Source: Whalleya microplaca
Taxonomy: Eukaryota; Ascomycota; Sordariomycetes; Xylariales; Xylariaceae
DNA: 64,000 nucleotides
Assembly: GCA_022497155.1 (NCBI GenBank)
Contig: MU385714.1
Location: forward strand, 992,001-1,056,000
Direction: 5' to 3'
The stretch's first letter is position 1. Every line of letters starts with the position of its first letter. Shown here piece after piece: positions 1 through 12,297 of this stretch. The position numbers were made by a program, and so were the translations under genes. The notes under the pieces are model-generated. The model was not told the origin of the DNA, searched no databases, and saw only the letters and a program-made list of their open reading frames with translations.

Positions 1-1897
1 AATGATGTATATCATATTATTCAACTGTCCTACAGACCTAGGGGTACGTGTATCTATTCATTATCGCCAAGTAAGGTTGACAGTCACGGAAGCAAACTTT
101 TCTAAATTATAGTAGTATTTCAAGTTTACATTTCCAACAAAGTGGCCAATCTTAAACTCTTGTGTCATATCTTACGTTTGGACGATGACTAGGATGTAAC
201 CAAACCGGGCAATGGGGTTGGTCAGCTGCTAACATAGGTTAAAGACCATTGCTATGGGGCTAGTATACCATACCTGGCACCAAGTGGCATATAAGGTGCC
301 TACCTTCCTTTCAATTGCGTAGCTTTAGATGAATAGCTATTACGAAATCCAATTCCCTTCCCTTTGATGAAGAGTTATTATATGTGATATTAAGGTTATT
401 TCTACTTTATTGATACGTATTGTCACCCGGCTATTGGAGCCAAGACCTGTTGGAAGCTATACGAGATGCAGGAATGCTGTACGAGTACATATATTGGGTG
501 CTGTTGGATGTTATGATACTGTTGGATGTTATGATACTGTTGGATGTTATGATACTGTTGGATGTTATTCGATACTGTTGGATGTTATGATACTGTTGGA
601 TGTTATTCGATACTGTTGGAATGTATGACTGCCTAACAAAAGGTATGATCACCAGACGGCGGCTACGTCGGCAACAGACTAGATACGTACCAGGAATATG
701 TACCGCGGCAGAAGGTCTATAAAGACCTGTCGCCGACCCTTAGACTCAGATTGCAACTTAGAACCATAAGCACCTTCAGAGGCTCTAGAGAATTATTAGC
801 TGAATTGATATATTCCAAGCCCTGATTACAGCCCTTGTCACACGTATAAGCTCCCTTTATATTGTATAGACTATCACCCTTCCCCACGATACTATATAGT
901 TCTATTCTAACCATAGGAGCGTAGTGCTTTATACCTCCATTATAGTCCTTGAAATATACATCTACCATTACTAAGTATATAGTAGGAAGCCCAACAGGGA
1001 TATGAAACTCGGAGGCAAGCCATGCTCAACATTAGCATCTCCAAGTCCAATGAAAGACTTGTTAACTCAAGAGTAACAAGAAAGAAGAACCAACCTGGGT
1101 AGTTGCGTGTGTTCAATTAAACACAAAAGTGAAGCATATCTAGTCTACATTGGGGCGCATATTCCGTTCCAGCCATCGAGAACTTGTGCTCTCTCCTGCG
1201 GTCTGTTGCTCATGGACTATGGAGTCATAAATAGAAATATACACAAGTTAGCAATCAATCAAATATGAAAAGCTCATTACCTGCATTTCGCTCATTGGTG
1301 TAACATCGACGCATGCGGATGTCATTAATAAAAACCTAGCTTGCCTAGCAATACAATCCTTTGTCTCCAGAACAGAGATACTTAGGCGCACTGATCTGAG
1401 ACAGAAACGTTTTCGGATCTTTAGCTGCTCTCTTCGAATTCTGTATATACTTCTACAACCATACAGACATGCCGTTAAAATACCATGTACAAAAACTCTG
1501 ACAAGTGTACCTCACATGCGTCACAACACAACCAGGTCTACCATTCGACTCCCATGTCTCTCTGGCCAAGTAAGCCGCCCTCTTCCTCTGTTTAACAGGA
1601 ATCAGCCCCCTCTGTCAGGGGAAAAATAATGCAACAAAAGCTAGGCTGGTCTCCGCCTCTCATGTTTTTTAAAATCATAATAGCAGTACAAAACAATAGT
1701 GAATCGAACATAAGTGAACATGATGCACTTAGACTGCGCATGATCTAAGTCTCGACTCAGATCACATTAGCCTCAGTGATGGCAGAGCTCTCAGGATGAT
1801 TACATGCTGTGTCTTTCAAGGCGGCCATTCTTGACGCGCCATTTCAATATCTCCTGCCAGCCTGGGAATGACGTTGATTGCTGGTGTAGGGATGAGC
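1..1897. other. Intergenic/left flank, no supported gene
   Basis: AT-rich sequence. A minisatellite lies at 501-620. The short open frames here (for example 717-968 on the minus strand) have no recognisable family and no splice signals that extend them. The right-hand part, roughly 1500-1897, is likely the 3' UTR and terminator of the SNT1-like gene ending at 1898. Confidence 0.5.
501..620. repeat. Minisatellite, 18/20-bp unit
   Basis: Six full units and one partial unit in tandem. The unit is CTGTTGGATGTTATGATA (18 bp) at 501, 519, 537 and 575. A 20-bp variant ending TTATTCGATA occurs at 555 and 593, and a partial copy at 613-620. The 20-bp variant arises by inserting TC. The array lies in AT-rich non-genic DNA; an open frame runs through it but is not convincing as a gene. 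Confidence 0.95.
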
Positions 1898-4800
1898 CTA
1901 TCCCCTACTATACCTATTATTATCAGGGGGCTGTGGTGGGCGTTGATCATACATATGTCTGGCGTCCTGAGGCCGCAACTGTTGTTGCAAGAGTGACTGC
2001 TGTTGCTGCTCTCGTATATGTGCCTCGCGGATATCCTGAGCAGGGGGTGGATAGCCCCTGTTATCGTATGCGCTCACAGGCGTATAGCTCCTGGGTGGAC
2101 CAGGATCGCGAGGGTCTCGCCCAGGTCCGGGGGTAGTCGCATAGCGAGGATATCCAGCCGGAGCTTGCGGAGGCGGTGGCTCGGCAGCTCGTGAAACAGG
2201 AGCGTATTGTGGTTGCAAAGGAGGTTGCATCCTGTGCGACGTGTAGACGACGTCGCGAAGAGCCATAGGATCGTGGCCTCGAGGTGGTGGTGGTGCAGTG
2301 GCCCATGAAGGTTGTGGTGGAACAGAACTGCTCGGCGGAGGAGGCTTTGGTGTCGGTGCATGCTGGGCAGCCCAAGCCGACTGGGTTGGTGGCGGTTGTG
2401 TAGACTTCGGTGGTTGAGGTACATGTGATGACCATTGTTGTTGCGGGGCCGGATGTTGCTGTTGGAGTGGATGGCCCTGGTGTGTACCAGGCCAAACGGA
2501 CTCTCGACTGGGTTGAGCTTCATGTCCTCTGGGAGCAGGATGACCTCCATACTGGGGTGGAGGAGACGCAGCATGAGGCGGCTGGATTGGTGCACCATAT
2601 GGGTATGACGCTTGGGGTTGATAAGTCATGGGAGAAGGCTGACCCGGAGGCGGATAGTGATGGGTGCTCTGAGGCGAGCCGATTGTTGGAGGTTGGTGAG
2701 CGGAAGAAAATGGACGTGGTCGGCCACCATAGTATTCTCGCTCGACTCGTTCTCCTCGTTCTCCGGGGGTTTCCAGCGGCATGTGTCTAGATACATTCAA
2801 TGACTGTGCCTGAGCCTGAGGTGACGCCGAATATGGTTTGAGTGGCTGCATTGGTTGCATTGGCTGCATCGGCTGCATCGGAGATGGTGCTGCTGGTGGA
2901 TTGCGGCCGTATCCGTAGCCCTGCATTTCTGCCTCGCGGCGAACCTGGGACGGCGGAGGCGGAGGGGGTGGGGGGCGTGAGAGATTAGGTTGAGGCGGGG
3001 GCGTTGACGACGGCTTAGTTGCCGCAGGTACTTCGGCAACTCGCTTGGGAGCCGGCGGTGGGTCATCGTTCAAAAGTGCCAACACATTTGAGACTTTGGG
3101 ACGAGGTGGAGTGGGAGCTACAACAGGTGGTGTGGGTTGTGCCGGTGGCGTGCTGAACGGCTCCGCTGGGTTACTAGCACCAGACATTGGACGAGAGAGG
3201 TTTGAGATCGGACGCGAAACTGGTGGCGATGGAACACTCTCGCCTAACAAACCTCGCCCAGGCGGCTGTTGTAGAACAGACGCAAAAGGAGCTTGCGGAG
3301 CTGGTGCTACTGCACGAGGGGGGTCAGGAGGCCGCGAAGGCGCTAAGGTTTCTGCGCGAGAGGATGGCATGCGACCTGGCGGTGCTTGAGCAGTAAACAG
3401 GTCATATTGGTGGGCGGTATCTGGCTCCTGCTTCACACGCAACGGCGGCCGATCTTGGACACGCGGTTGTTCCTTTGGCGCCTTGGGCTCAGCTTTCGGC
3501 CGTTCGGGTTGAGGCTCCATCAAGGATCCGGGCAGAGGGTGTCTCATGGGCGGTTCGGACGTAGATGGAGGGGGCCCTTGATGACTAGTCTTTTGCCCCA
3601 GTGGAGTGCGGCCACGTTGTTGACCAAGCGGCTCGCGTTCCCTCTCAGAGAAGGGGAAAGGTGCCCTTACGGGGCGGGTGCTAGGAGACATTGCTTGTGT
3701 TGTCTGCTGAGCCAGAGGCTGTGATCTAGGTGGAGTGGCGGCATGACCCTGAACCAGAGGCTGCTGAGGTGCTGACACGAATGGAGATTGTATGACGGAT
3801 GGTTGCGGTTGGGCTGCGATTGGCACATTGAAACGACCTGTCATCGCCTGGGAGGTTGGAGGTTGCTCAAGTTTTGCCGGAGGGGCATCCTCCATGATCG
3901 TGTCTGCAGCCGCGAGTGGCCGATTGCTTGACGTGTCATAACGTTTCTTGACACCTGAGCTAGGAATCGGCGGCGCCGGCCTCTTCTCTCCTCGCTGTCT
4001 CCGGGCATCCGCCTCTTCCACGATTTCCTCCCAGTCGTTGCTGTCCTTCTTGCGGGCATAAAAGTTTTTTACCTGAATAAGTTAGCGGATCGTGTCATAT
4101 ACGGGGAAGAGGTTATTCTGGAGATATTCACCATGACGGCTGTCTTTGTCCGCATGTGCGACGCGATAGCTGCCCAGTCAGTACCAAAAGATCGAAGTAG
4201 CTGAGGAAAATCGTTCGCTTCAGGTACGCTCCAGTAACTAGATGTTTGCGTGCCAGATTTGCGGTCCGATATCGTCGTTTGACCAAGATCGAGCATGGCC
4301 ACAGGTGGTGGTGGTGGCGGCTCTGGGCGTAGTGGCGGGGGAGCCATCGCCTCAGGGATCGAGCTCGGGGGAGCAGGAACACCCCTTTCAGGACTAACTA
4401 CGGGTTGCGGCGGGGGAAACGGAGCCGGTATAGCCACGGGTTGAACCGGGGCAGTATTCGGAGGCAATTCATATTGAGCTGGTACTCGGGTAGCTTCATT
4501 TGGCGTCTGCGGCGCCGACCATTCCTGACCCTGAACCTGTGAGCTAGACCGGGAGCGGTTGCTTTTGCTTCCGGTAGGCGGAGCTGCGGCAAGGGTCTGG
4601 TTGACTCGTGGTTGCTTTGGTTCCTTATTATCCTTGGCAGCACGACGTCCCCTTGGTTTACGCTCTGGCCTATCGCTCGTTCCATCACCCTTCGCAGCCC
4701 CTCTACGACCAGGAGTGCCAGCGGGTGTTCCACCTTCTCCGTCAGTAGCAGGAGTAGCTTCGGAATTAAAAGTAGGAGCAGCAGCACGGCGAGGCCGACG

Positions 4801-7800
4801 CCTCTCGCCGTTTTCACCCGTATCTGGGGTTTCTTCGTTCTCATTATCTCCATTCCCGAGCTCCGAGACAAGAGCACTGGAGCGGTGCTTACCCCGGCCT
4901 CCCTTTTTACGTTGTCTGGGCCGTTTCTTAAGCTTCTCCTTGAGGTTGAGCTCTTCTTTCTCCTTCTTGAGATAATAGAACTGGATAGTGGTTCCGAAGT
5001 CTCTGTTGGGTAACGGGTCGGATACTTTGCCCCACTGCTTGGGGAACTCAAGATACGCCTTCTCGAAAATCCCAGATTCTTCTTCGGTGAAATTATCCAC
5101 GGGAGGTAACAATTGCCAAGCCGCCACGGTCTTCTCTGGCTGGAGAAAGCCGGTTGTGTCCAGGTAGAAATTTGTTTCCCGCTCTTCTGGTGTTTGATAC
5201 TGGCAAGGTAACACGGCCTCTTTCTCAGTTCTGTACCTTTCCCTCTCTGCCTGTAGTTGACGTTCCCTCTTCTCATCTTCGACACGGCGCGACTCTTCTA
5301 GGATCCTCTCTAAATCACGTTCTGATGCGTATCTGCTACGCCTCGTGGACTCGGGTTTTGGTTCGACGTTAAAACCAGGCTTATGACCATTAGTCTCGGC
5401 AGCTCCAATTAAAGTAAACTTCTCGCGACTCTTGACAGCGACCGGATCATCTGACATAGTAAAGCGCAGATAGCGGTCATAGTTCTCGTCGTATGCTGCC
5501 TGCATCTGAGTCTCTTTGGCCCTTCGACTCCACGCTTCATCTTTCAACCTCTCTAATAAAAAGTTATTGAAACCTGGTTGCGTTGCGTCAATCGATTTCA
5601 GGAAGGCCTTATCCTCAAACCAAGGCTTCTCGTCGAAGTACGGCAGTGTGTCAATCGGAGGAGTCGCCATATGTTCACGGACAATTTCGATGGTCTGAGA
5701 ATCGACATCCTCAATGTCTGTTTCATCCTCATCCTCTTCCGGAGGAGACGGTGTACTAGTACCTCGCTTGCTTCTTTCTCGTGACCGAATCCGAGCTTCT
5801 TCGAATGGTGGATACAGAGACGCCCTCCGCGATGTCGGCAACCGTGCTGCTGTAGGTCGGACTTCAGAGTCCGGCTGGCTGATCTCTAGGGCGTCTTCCA
5901 TGGTCACATCCCTTTCGTCACTCCTTGGCTTCTTTTCGACCACTTGGGCCTCGTGAGCTGCTGTTACATCAATGTCTTCTTGCTCGATTGACGGCTGAGG
6001 CAACTCTGCCCTCGAAGCTACAGTCTCCAAAGGCGGATTTTCTACCGTTGGAGAAGGAGTCTTGTCTTTGATGGGTACAGCGTGATCACCAAGATCCTTG
6101 TTGTCCTCAGCACCAGCCGCTTCTTCCGTGGGTTGGACTGGTTGGGTTACTTGCGCAGGTATTTCGTCAGGCAAAGCCGCGGTGGTGTCTGGGATAGGGC
6201 CAACCATATCCTTTAAGCCCTCCGGTTCATTGACGATCCTCGCAACGGCTTCCAGTGAAATTATCGCGTGGCGTACGATGGCGTTCATCGGTACATCTTC
6301 GATTCCTTCAAACTTGTTCAACTGTGCCTCGACCTCAGCCATTCCCGATTCAATGACATCTCCCATCTCTTCGTCATCGGATTCCGACTGATCTAGGATT
6401 GGCTGCTTCGGTTGGATTTGAGGTAGAGACATATGTATTGATGAAGCATTAAGCATGGCTCGTCGACCTGGCCCTGCTTTCACCTCGTCACTTACCGATG
6501 GAGTCTTCTTGTCAACGACAGAGTCATCTATGATAGTGCGATCAGTCGATTGTCCTGCAGCATCTTCAACCTTCACAATATCAGGTACATCTTTGAGCGT
6601 AGGCTCCCTGTCCAGGGAAGAACCTGCAGATTGCGGCCTCTGGTCCGACTTGATAATCTCTTGGCTAGGATCTGTAATATGCAATTCACGTAGTTGTCCA
6701 TCTGCAGAGGTCACCTGAGAGTCAGCTTTTGCGTCGCTGCTACTCGGTCTCTGATTGTTGTCCACCTGCTGATCCGAGTGAGCACCATCCGAACGGCCCC
6801 CAGCAGGGCGCGGCTGAGCAAGGCTCTGGGATCTGTTTAGCTTCGGGGATTCAGGAATACGGTTTTTAATATTGGGATTGATCCATTGTTTGCTTGAAGG
6901 GCCTGGACGGGCTTGGGCACGCGGACCAGATGGAATAGGCGGGCTCCTCTCCAGGAACGTCTTAGCCGGCCCAGTTGGTGGTAATCTTGCCTCAGAGTTT
7001 GGGACAGCCGCCAAAGGCGCCGGTCGGTCCTCCTTGAGTGCCCGTGGCCCGGTTGGCGGCGCCTTACCTGTGGCTGAGCCAATATCTGCCGTCGAGGCTG
7101 TTCTATTTGGTACTGAACCAAAAGAGGGCGCAGCCGGCGCCACGGGAGGCGGCGACGCCGGCGGCTCGTGCGAGTTCCTGTCGAGTTTCGTTCGGACTTC
7201 GCGATCGCGATTATCACGGTCGTCTCGAGGGTCTCGCGGGTCTCGAGGGCGTAGGTCGGCGTCAGGGTATCTACTTTCCCGATCTCGGTCATCTCGGTCC
7301 CGGTACCGTCCATCTTGAGAACGGGCTCGGAAGCTTGGTCCAAATCTCTCGCGGTCGTCGTAATAACCCCGTCCGCGGCCTCGATCCCAGTCGCCGCGGC
7401 CTCTCCCACGACCTCGCGCATTGTACCCACCACGATACGAAGGCCCGAAGGGAGGGTCAGACGACGAGGATCCAGCAGAGAGAGGACCGTCCCTCGATCC
7501 GCGGCGGGCTCGATCAGCATCAACTCCTAATGGGGCATCCCTAAGGTCTCTCGAATCCCGAAAATCCCTTCCCGGGGGCGATCGACCCCGAGGCGATGCT
7601 CGCCGACCCCTGAAGCTATCTCTGTCTCGATCCCTCCAATCTCCGCGATCGCGCTCTCTGCTGCGCTCATCGCGGTAAGAAGTATCTCTTCTATCTCTAA
7701 AATCAATGTCCCGATCTCTTCCACGGTCTCGGCTATCGTCCCGCCACACTCGGCCCCTTCCGCGACCTCTGCCTCGATACTCCCCAGTATATCCGCCGCC

Positions 7801-8154
7801 TCGAGGGAGGCCGGGAGCAGCCTCTAACAGGGCTTTAGGCCCACGCGGGGTGTCCCGCGGCAGGGTGTCGCGAAAAGAATCCCGATTCGGTTGGAAGGCT
7901 GAGCTGTTCGATCGAGACTCCGCTGAGGAACGTCGAGGGCCGCCATCACTATACAGCGACCTTCGGTCCGGTGAGCGGTCCCGGGACCTCGAGCGGCGGG
8001 AGTCGCCATCATACCGCGACCCAGTGTAGCGTGAAGCCCTAGAAGAACCAGATTGATAAGTACGAGAGTGACGACGGGGTCTAGTATAACAAAAGCGGAC
8101 GTCACCTGAGTAATGATCGTACTCGGCACGGTCGCGAGAGTCTTGCGGTCGCAT
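1898..8154 (-). CDS. SNT1-like SANT-domain corepressor (Set3C/NCoR-type)
   Basis: Two exons, 8154-4132 and 4072-1898, joined by a 59-nt GT-AG intron (4073-4131, branch GCTAAC); the product is 2065 aa. The first ~400 residues are rich in Arg, Asp and Ser (many RDR/DRD runs). A first SANT/Myb domain lies near residues 1005-1070 (NFTEEE then YLEFPKQWGKVS and IQFYYLKKEKEEL). A basic linker follows, then a second SANT near 1305-1355 (YWSVPEANDF, FGTDWAAIASHM) that is split by the intron and continues VKNFYARKKDSNDWEE. The C-terminal ~700 residues are Pro/Gln-rich and look disordered. Two spaced SANT domains in a very large protein are typical of fungal Snt1, the scaffold of the Set3 histone deacetylase complex and relative of NCoR/SMRT. 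The domain assignment is firm; complex membership is inferred. The start is the first ATG of the open frame; an upstream 5' exon cannot be excluded. Confidence 0.85.
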
Positions 8155-9579
8155 GAACCGCTTGATCCCATTACATGAGAATAATATGAACGCCTAGGAT
8201 AGGAGAGATGAACGAAAAGAGAAAAAAGGAAAAAAGATAAAACGGATGACATCTGCGCAGGAATGGTACTTATGCATATCGGAAACAATGACTTCAGCTT
8301 ACATCGCAGGTTGGGCAGCACGGACCGCTCGTGATCAAGCCGGAGTATTAAAGTCTCATAGAGCCAAAGGTTGTTGTAGATAATAACTACAAGTTTGATC
8401 TTGATGATGAGGTCAGACAAGGTGAGTTTTGAACGGCGTACGCACGACCAGAGTGACAATGTTCGAAGTGGATGAAGGTTCAACAGCCCTCCCCACTAGT
8501 TGAAACGTAAGGTGATGATATGTATCCTAATTAGTGGCTTTTTTGTTTCTGCTATTTTAGGTAGTGATCCTGAGGCGCTCCAGGCGAGTTCGCGCAGTGA
8601 AAAGATTGAAGGCCTGCTACCTAGGTGATGAGAAGGGTTGAGTGGGCAGAAGTTGAAGAGGCTGAAATTGGAGATCTTGAAAACACCCTTTCGCGTGGCG
8701 TCTAGACTAAGATTAGGCCAGCTGGACTAGGCCAAACAGGGATTAAACACCACTAGCCGCTAGGCATCTTTAACGCTTGGCGCCTAGTCAGCTAACCCGA
8801 GGGACCCCTGTCTTGACAGTTTAATTTTGACAAACTTGCATGATCAGGTTATCTGCGCAGAGATCTCCCCGGGTTGCACCGAATCGGTACCTAGGTACGT
8901 AGTACATACGTTACCTAGGTACATGTACATCCGCACGTTGAACATCGAAGGTTCCAAGGTTCCAATGGATTGACTGGCTGCCCGCTGGCCTTCCCCGGAG
9001 GCCCGATAGAAGAATGATTCCGAATACTTTACTAGTTAATACACTTAGCCCGCGGGATGCATACGTCAAAGTAGGCGCCTGAACAGCTTGCTAAACTATC
9101 TAATCAAGGTTATGATTACCCAATACCTATGGACGTACGTGTGTATGACTCCGAGTTACCGAGTATTTCGTGATTCAATGGTGCGGTACATCTGGCTCAT
9201 GCACTAGGTAAACTCTGGATTCGTTGGAACATTGAAGTCACGGCTTTTCTCTAATAAATGTGGGGTCCGACGACATCCTGTCTCGCTTAAAGCTGTCATG
9301 CACAGGGGGCCCTTCGTAAAGCGAACCTTAGGTGTAACATGCAACGGCAAGCTGAATGCATTTACTACTATACATATATGTACCTATAACAATTCCTGTG
9401 TAAGACCAGTGATCCGAACGATGCCTTCAGATATTCTGCAGTACCATCATGAGATGTGCTCAACAGTAGTTAAGACACAGACACCTCATACTTATCACTG
9501 TCATGACATTTTTATTTTTCCATAACGCCGAACTCCTTTCTTGCCCATTCGTACACCCTTGAACAACGATCAAGGTTTC
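8155..9579. other. Intergenic, no supported gene
   Basis: About 1.4 kb between the SNT1-like start and the 3' end of the minus-strand gene at 9580. The first few hundred bases are the likely SNT1 leader and promoter. Short motifs of the TACCTAGGTA kind recur at 8880-8930. A 97-codon open frame at 9232-9525 has no recognisable features. Confidence 0.5.
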
Positions 9580-11297
9580 TTAGTAGTACTCCGAGCTGGC
9601 CGGCGGCCGTGCTCGTCGACCAGAACATCCCAAGACTACAACACCTCTTGTTAGTTTTCTCTCTAGTCTTCGCTGCAGGGTGGATGGGGGCAACAATTGT
9701 TTCTGGGAGCTACTCACTGGTCCGAAGTCAGTTTGAAGGATTTCCGTATCCGTTCGCCTCTTCTTCTTCGGTGGCGGACCGCTCAGGCTTCCCGGGACCT
9801 TACCCGGTTCTGACTGAAGATTGTTGACGGGAACCGGATTCGTTGGATTTTTTTTCTTGGCCGATGCTCCGTTAGTTGAGGCTCCGTTAGCCCGTGCTCC
9901 GTTAGTTGAGGCACCATTAGCCCGTGCTCCGTTAGTTGAAGCTCCGTTAGCCGCTGCTCCGTTAGTCCGTGCTCCGTTAGTCGATGCTCCGTTGGTTGGC
10001 ATCTTGGCGGCGCCAGCGGCTTGTGGGAAGGTCTGCTGCTGCTGCGGTGGCCGGGCTCTCAGTCGACTGCGTCTATCAACGAAGCCAAAATCCTCGAGTC
10101 CGTTGCTTGTGACCTGGCTAGCTAGTTGTCGGCGCATATCTTCCTGGAACTTCAAGCCTTCTTGAAGTGTAGGCCAATTGTTCGCCTTTTCGTGATCCCG
10201 TCGTCCTACTTCTCCCATGACTGCGTCCAGGTATCGATTCCAAACCTCCCTCGGCGCCTTAGGGAAGGGCTCACCCCCAACTGCGTCTTTGAGTTGCTTC
10301 TAGTATCTCTTGAAAACTGCGTGCTGGGTTGCCTTTGGCTCTGCCTTAATATCCATGCTTCTAGTGATGGTCGAGGATTCTGGGTCTCTAGTTCCTTGTG
10401 AAGTTGGGTCCTGTGCTGACGGATTTGGTAGGGAAGAAGGGGTTGACCGGCATGAAGGGGTTGGTCCGTAAGAAGGAGTTGGCCCGTAGGGAGCTGGTCC
10501 GTAAGAAGGGGTTGGCCCGTAAGAGGGAGCTGGCCCGTAAGAGGGAGCTGGTCCGTAAGAGGGAGTTGGCCCGTAAGAAGGGCTCGCCCAGTTAGAAGGG
10601 GTTGTCCCGTATGAAGGGATTGACTGGTAAGAACGGCTTTCCCAGTAGGAAGGGAATGGTCCGTAAGAAGGGCTCGCCCAGTTAGAAGGGACTGGTCCGA
10701 AAGATGGCATATACTGTTCTACAGGATTCCGGCTATAGGTTTGGGGGTCCCACTGACTGTGAGGCGTATTGGCGTATCCTCCTAGATTGGACAAGCCGGC
10801 ACGGTCTGCTGTTTGACTAGACAAGAGATTAGACCTGGGACTACGGGGGGTGGGTAACTGAATTAGAAACAGCAAGGTTTTTAAGGGTAACTGATAGTGG
10901 CAGTGAGATGATGGTGAGTGGGAGATGGTTCTGGGGGTGAAAACAACACGAGACGATAAGTTTGACAAAAAGGGAAAACATACAGCCCGTTGTTTCTCGT
11001 CCATCTGATGGGAAGCAATTGATTGGAAGCGTCGACGGTCTTTTGGCTGGCGCCGGCCACGCTTTCCTTGGAAGCGCCCGGACGGATTGCATGCTGGTGC
11101 TTCTTGCTGGATTCAACTCCCCGAAGGACAAGAGCGTAAAGGTTTTCCGCGCCCTTAATGTCTTCTGCAGTAAAACCGAGCTCTTTATAATGTCTTTCAT
11201 ACTTCGACGACGAGGTCGCCGACAAAGAGGGCGCCGACAAAGAGGGCGCCGACAAAGAGGGTGCCCACGATGAGGTCGCCGATGATCTGCGAGACAT
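9580..11297 (-). CDS. Unrecognised repeat-rich protein with an in-frame TAG
   Basis: Two exons: 11297-10984 and 10840-9580. The 143-nt intron (10841-10983) has a GTATGT donor, a TCTAAT branch and a GTAG acceptor. Read through, the product is 524 codons, but codon 285 is TAG (10302-10300). The frame stays open for 239 more codons with the same low-complexity style, so the two halves look like one gene. Three in-frame minisatellites encode SAPSL repeats near the N-terminus, YGPxPS repeats in the middle and TNGAx repeats near the C-terminus. Between the repeats are ordinary stretches (YERHYKELGFTAEDIKGAE; APREVWNRYLDAVMGEVGRR). I recognise no domain, signal peptide or membrane segment. Explanations: a recent nonsense mutation (TGG to TAG), recoding by mRNA editing or readthrough, a sequence error, or two genes. 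Function unknown. Confidence 0.55.
9864..10003. repeat. 15-bp coding minisatellite (TNGAx)
   Basis: About nine tandem 15-bp units around GCTCCGTTAG on the plus strand. On the minus strand they encode nine pentapeptides of the form T/A-N-G-A-S/R/A in the C-terminal half of the 9580-11297 gene. The period is a multiple of three, so copy-number change would keep the frame. Confidence 0.9.
10428..10600. repeat. 18-bp coding minisatellite (YGPxPS)
   Basis: Tandem ~18-bp units (GTAAGAAGGGGTTGGCCC and variants) encode YGPTPS/YGPAPS hexapeptides on the minus strand. More degenerate copies (SYGP, NWAS, SYQS) continue to about 10700. Confidence 0.9.
11217..11263. repeat. 15-bp coding minisatellite (SAPSL)
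   Basis: Three near-identical units of GCCGACAAAGAGGGC encode SAPSL pentapeptides on the minus strand in exon 1 of the 9580-11297 gene. Diverged copies flank them on both sides. Confidence 0.9.
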
Positions 11298-12297
11298 GTT
11301 GCATGCGCCGACCGACCAGTTTGTATCGGTTGATGGTTGAGGCGAGTAGGGTCTACTGCTAGATGGGGATGTGGCAAAGCAAATCTAGGATGAAAAGATT
11401 GTGGCGGCCTGACTGCTTTTGTATGGACTCACGTCGGCGTAGTGCTGAGAAATTTTGTCCATGCTGGGTGCAAAGAAAATCAGGGTGCAAGATGGGCATG
11501 GCCCGAGCTATTGTAGATTACCATTGTAGTGAATTTGTGGTGAATTCATCGTCGCTCTGGAGACAGGTACCATGTATTCCTGCTAGAGGAGAGTAATTAT
11601 GCGGGGAGCTCTGGAAGGCAATCAGGGCAGGAGGGAAAGGATACAAATACATTGGTGAAAATATTCACCAGCATTGGTGCAATACCTCCTAATGTGGCAT
11701 AGAATGTTTGCTTGGGGAGGTATCAAGGTATCAAGGCTATTTCAAGCAGTATATTTACCTTTCGACAGATAAAGCTTCGTCACTTCTGTGACTTGTTCCT
11801 ATACAAAGAATCATATGTATATATATATATTTGACCTGAGTATATTTGATAGACTACAAACACAGTTCAAAGAGTTGGTTAGAGCAAGCCGTTGAATTCA
11901 GTTTCGAGGTCTCTCTACAATCAGTGTCATTTCACAAGCCTACCCTCCAGATAATCTAAGTCTTAGGTATTAGAATATCATTGGTCGCAGAAGGTGAAGT
12001 CAATTTTATGCTTCAGGTCTACTTAGCCAAATCATGGAACATATGAAGTGCTCTGTCTATACCATATAATCAGGGGTAGGGCTTCGATCCTTGATGATAT
12101 ACAACTGCGTACTGTAATCTTGCATTTGCTGCTAGACTAGATATGCATCACGATCTTCTCTGATGAAACTATTTTATTGGGTATCGATTTTTCTATGTAT
12201 TGAGGGGAGGCATGGGCATGCAGTGAATGCGAAGCTGATAATAGAGGCCACGCCCTATATCGATCTCAACCTTAAATTGCTGTATTGCGTATTGTTG
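11298..12297. other. Intergenic, no supported gene
   Basis: About 1 kb between two minus-strand genes. It should contain the promoter of the gene starting at 11297 and the 3' UTR of deoxyhypusine synthase ending at 12298. A short TA run lies near 11817-11830. No coding or RNA gene was recognised. Confidence 0.5.

Noticed and set aside
2074..2598. Several long frames antisense or frame-shifted within the SNT1 C-terminal region
   Set aside because: The Pro/Gln-rich repetitive coding sequence leaves other frames open; only the frame continuous with the SANT domains is credible.
7824..8483. 219-codon minus-strand frame overlapping the SNT1 start
   Set aside because: It is out of frame with the long SNT1 reading and its hydrophobic stretches match no family; a shadow of the leader.
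9232..9525. 97-codon plus-strand open frame
   Set aside because: No family resemblance, no splice extension, and the composition matches the surrounding AT-rich spacer.
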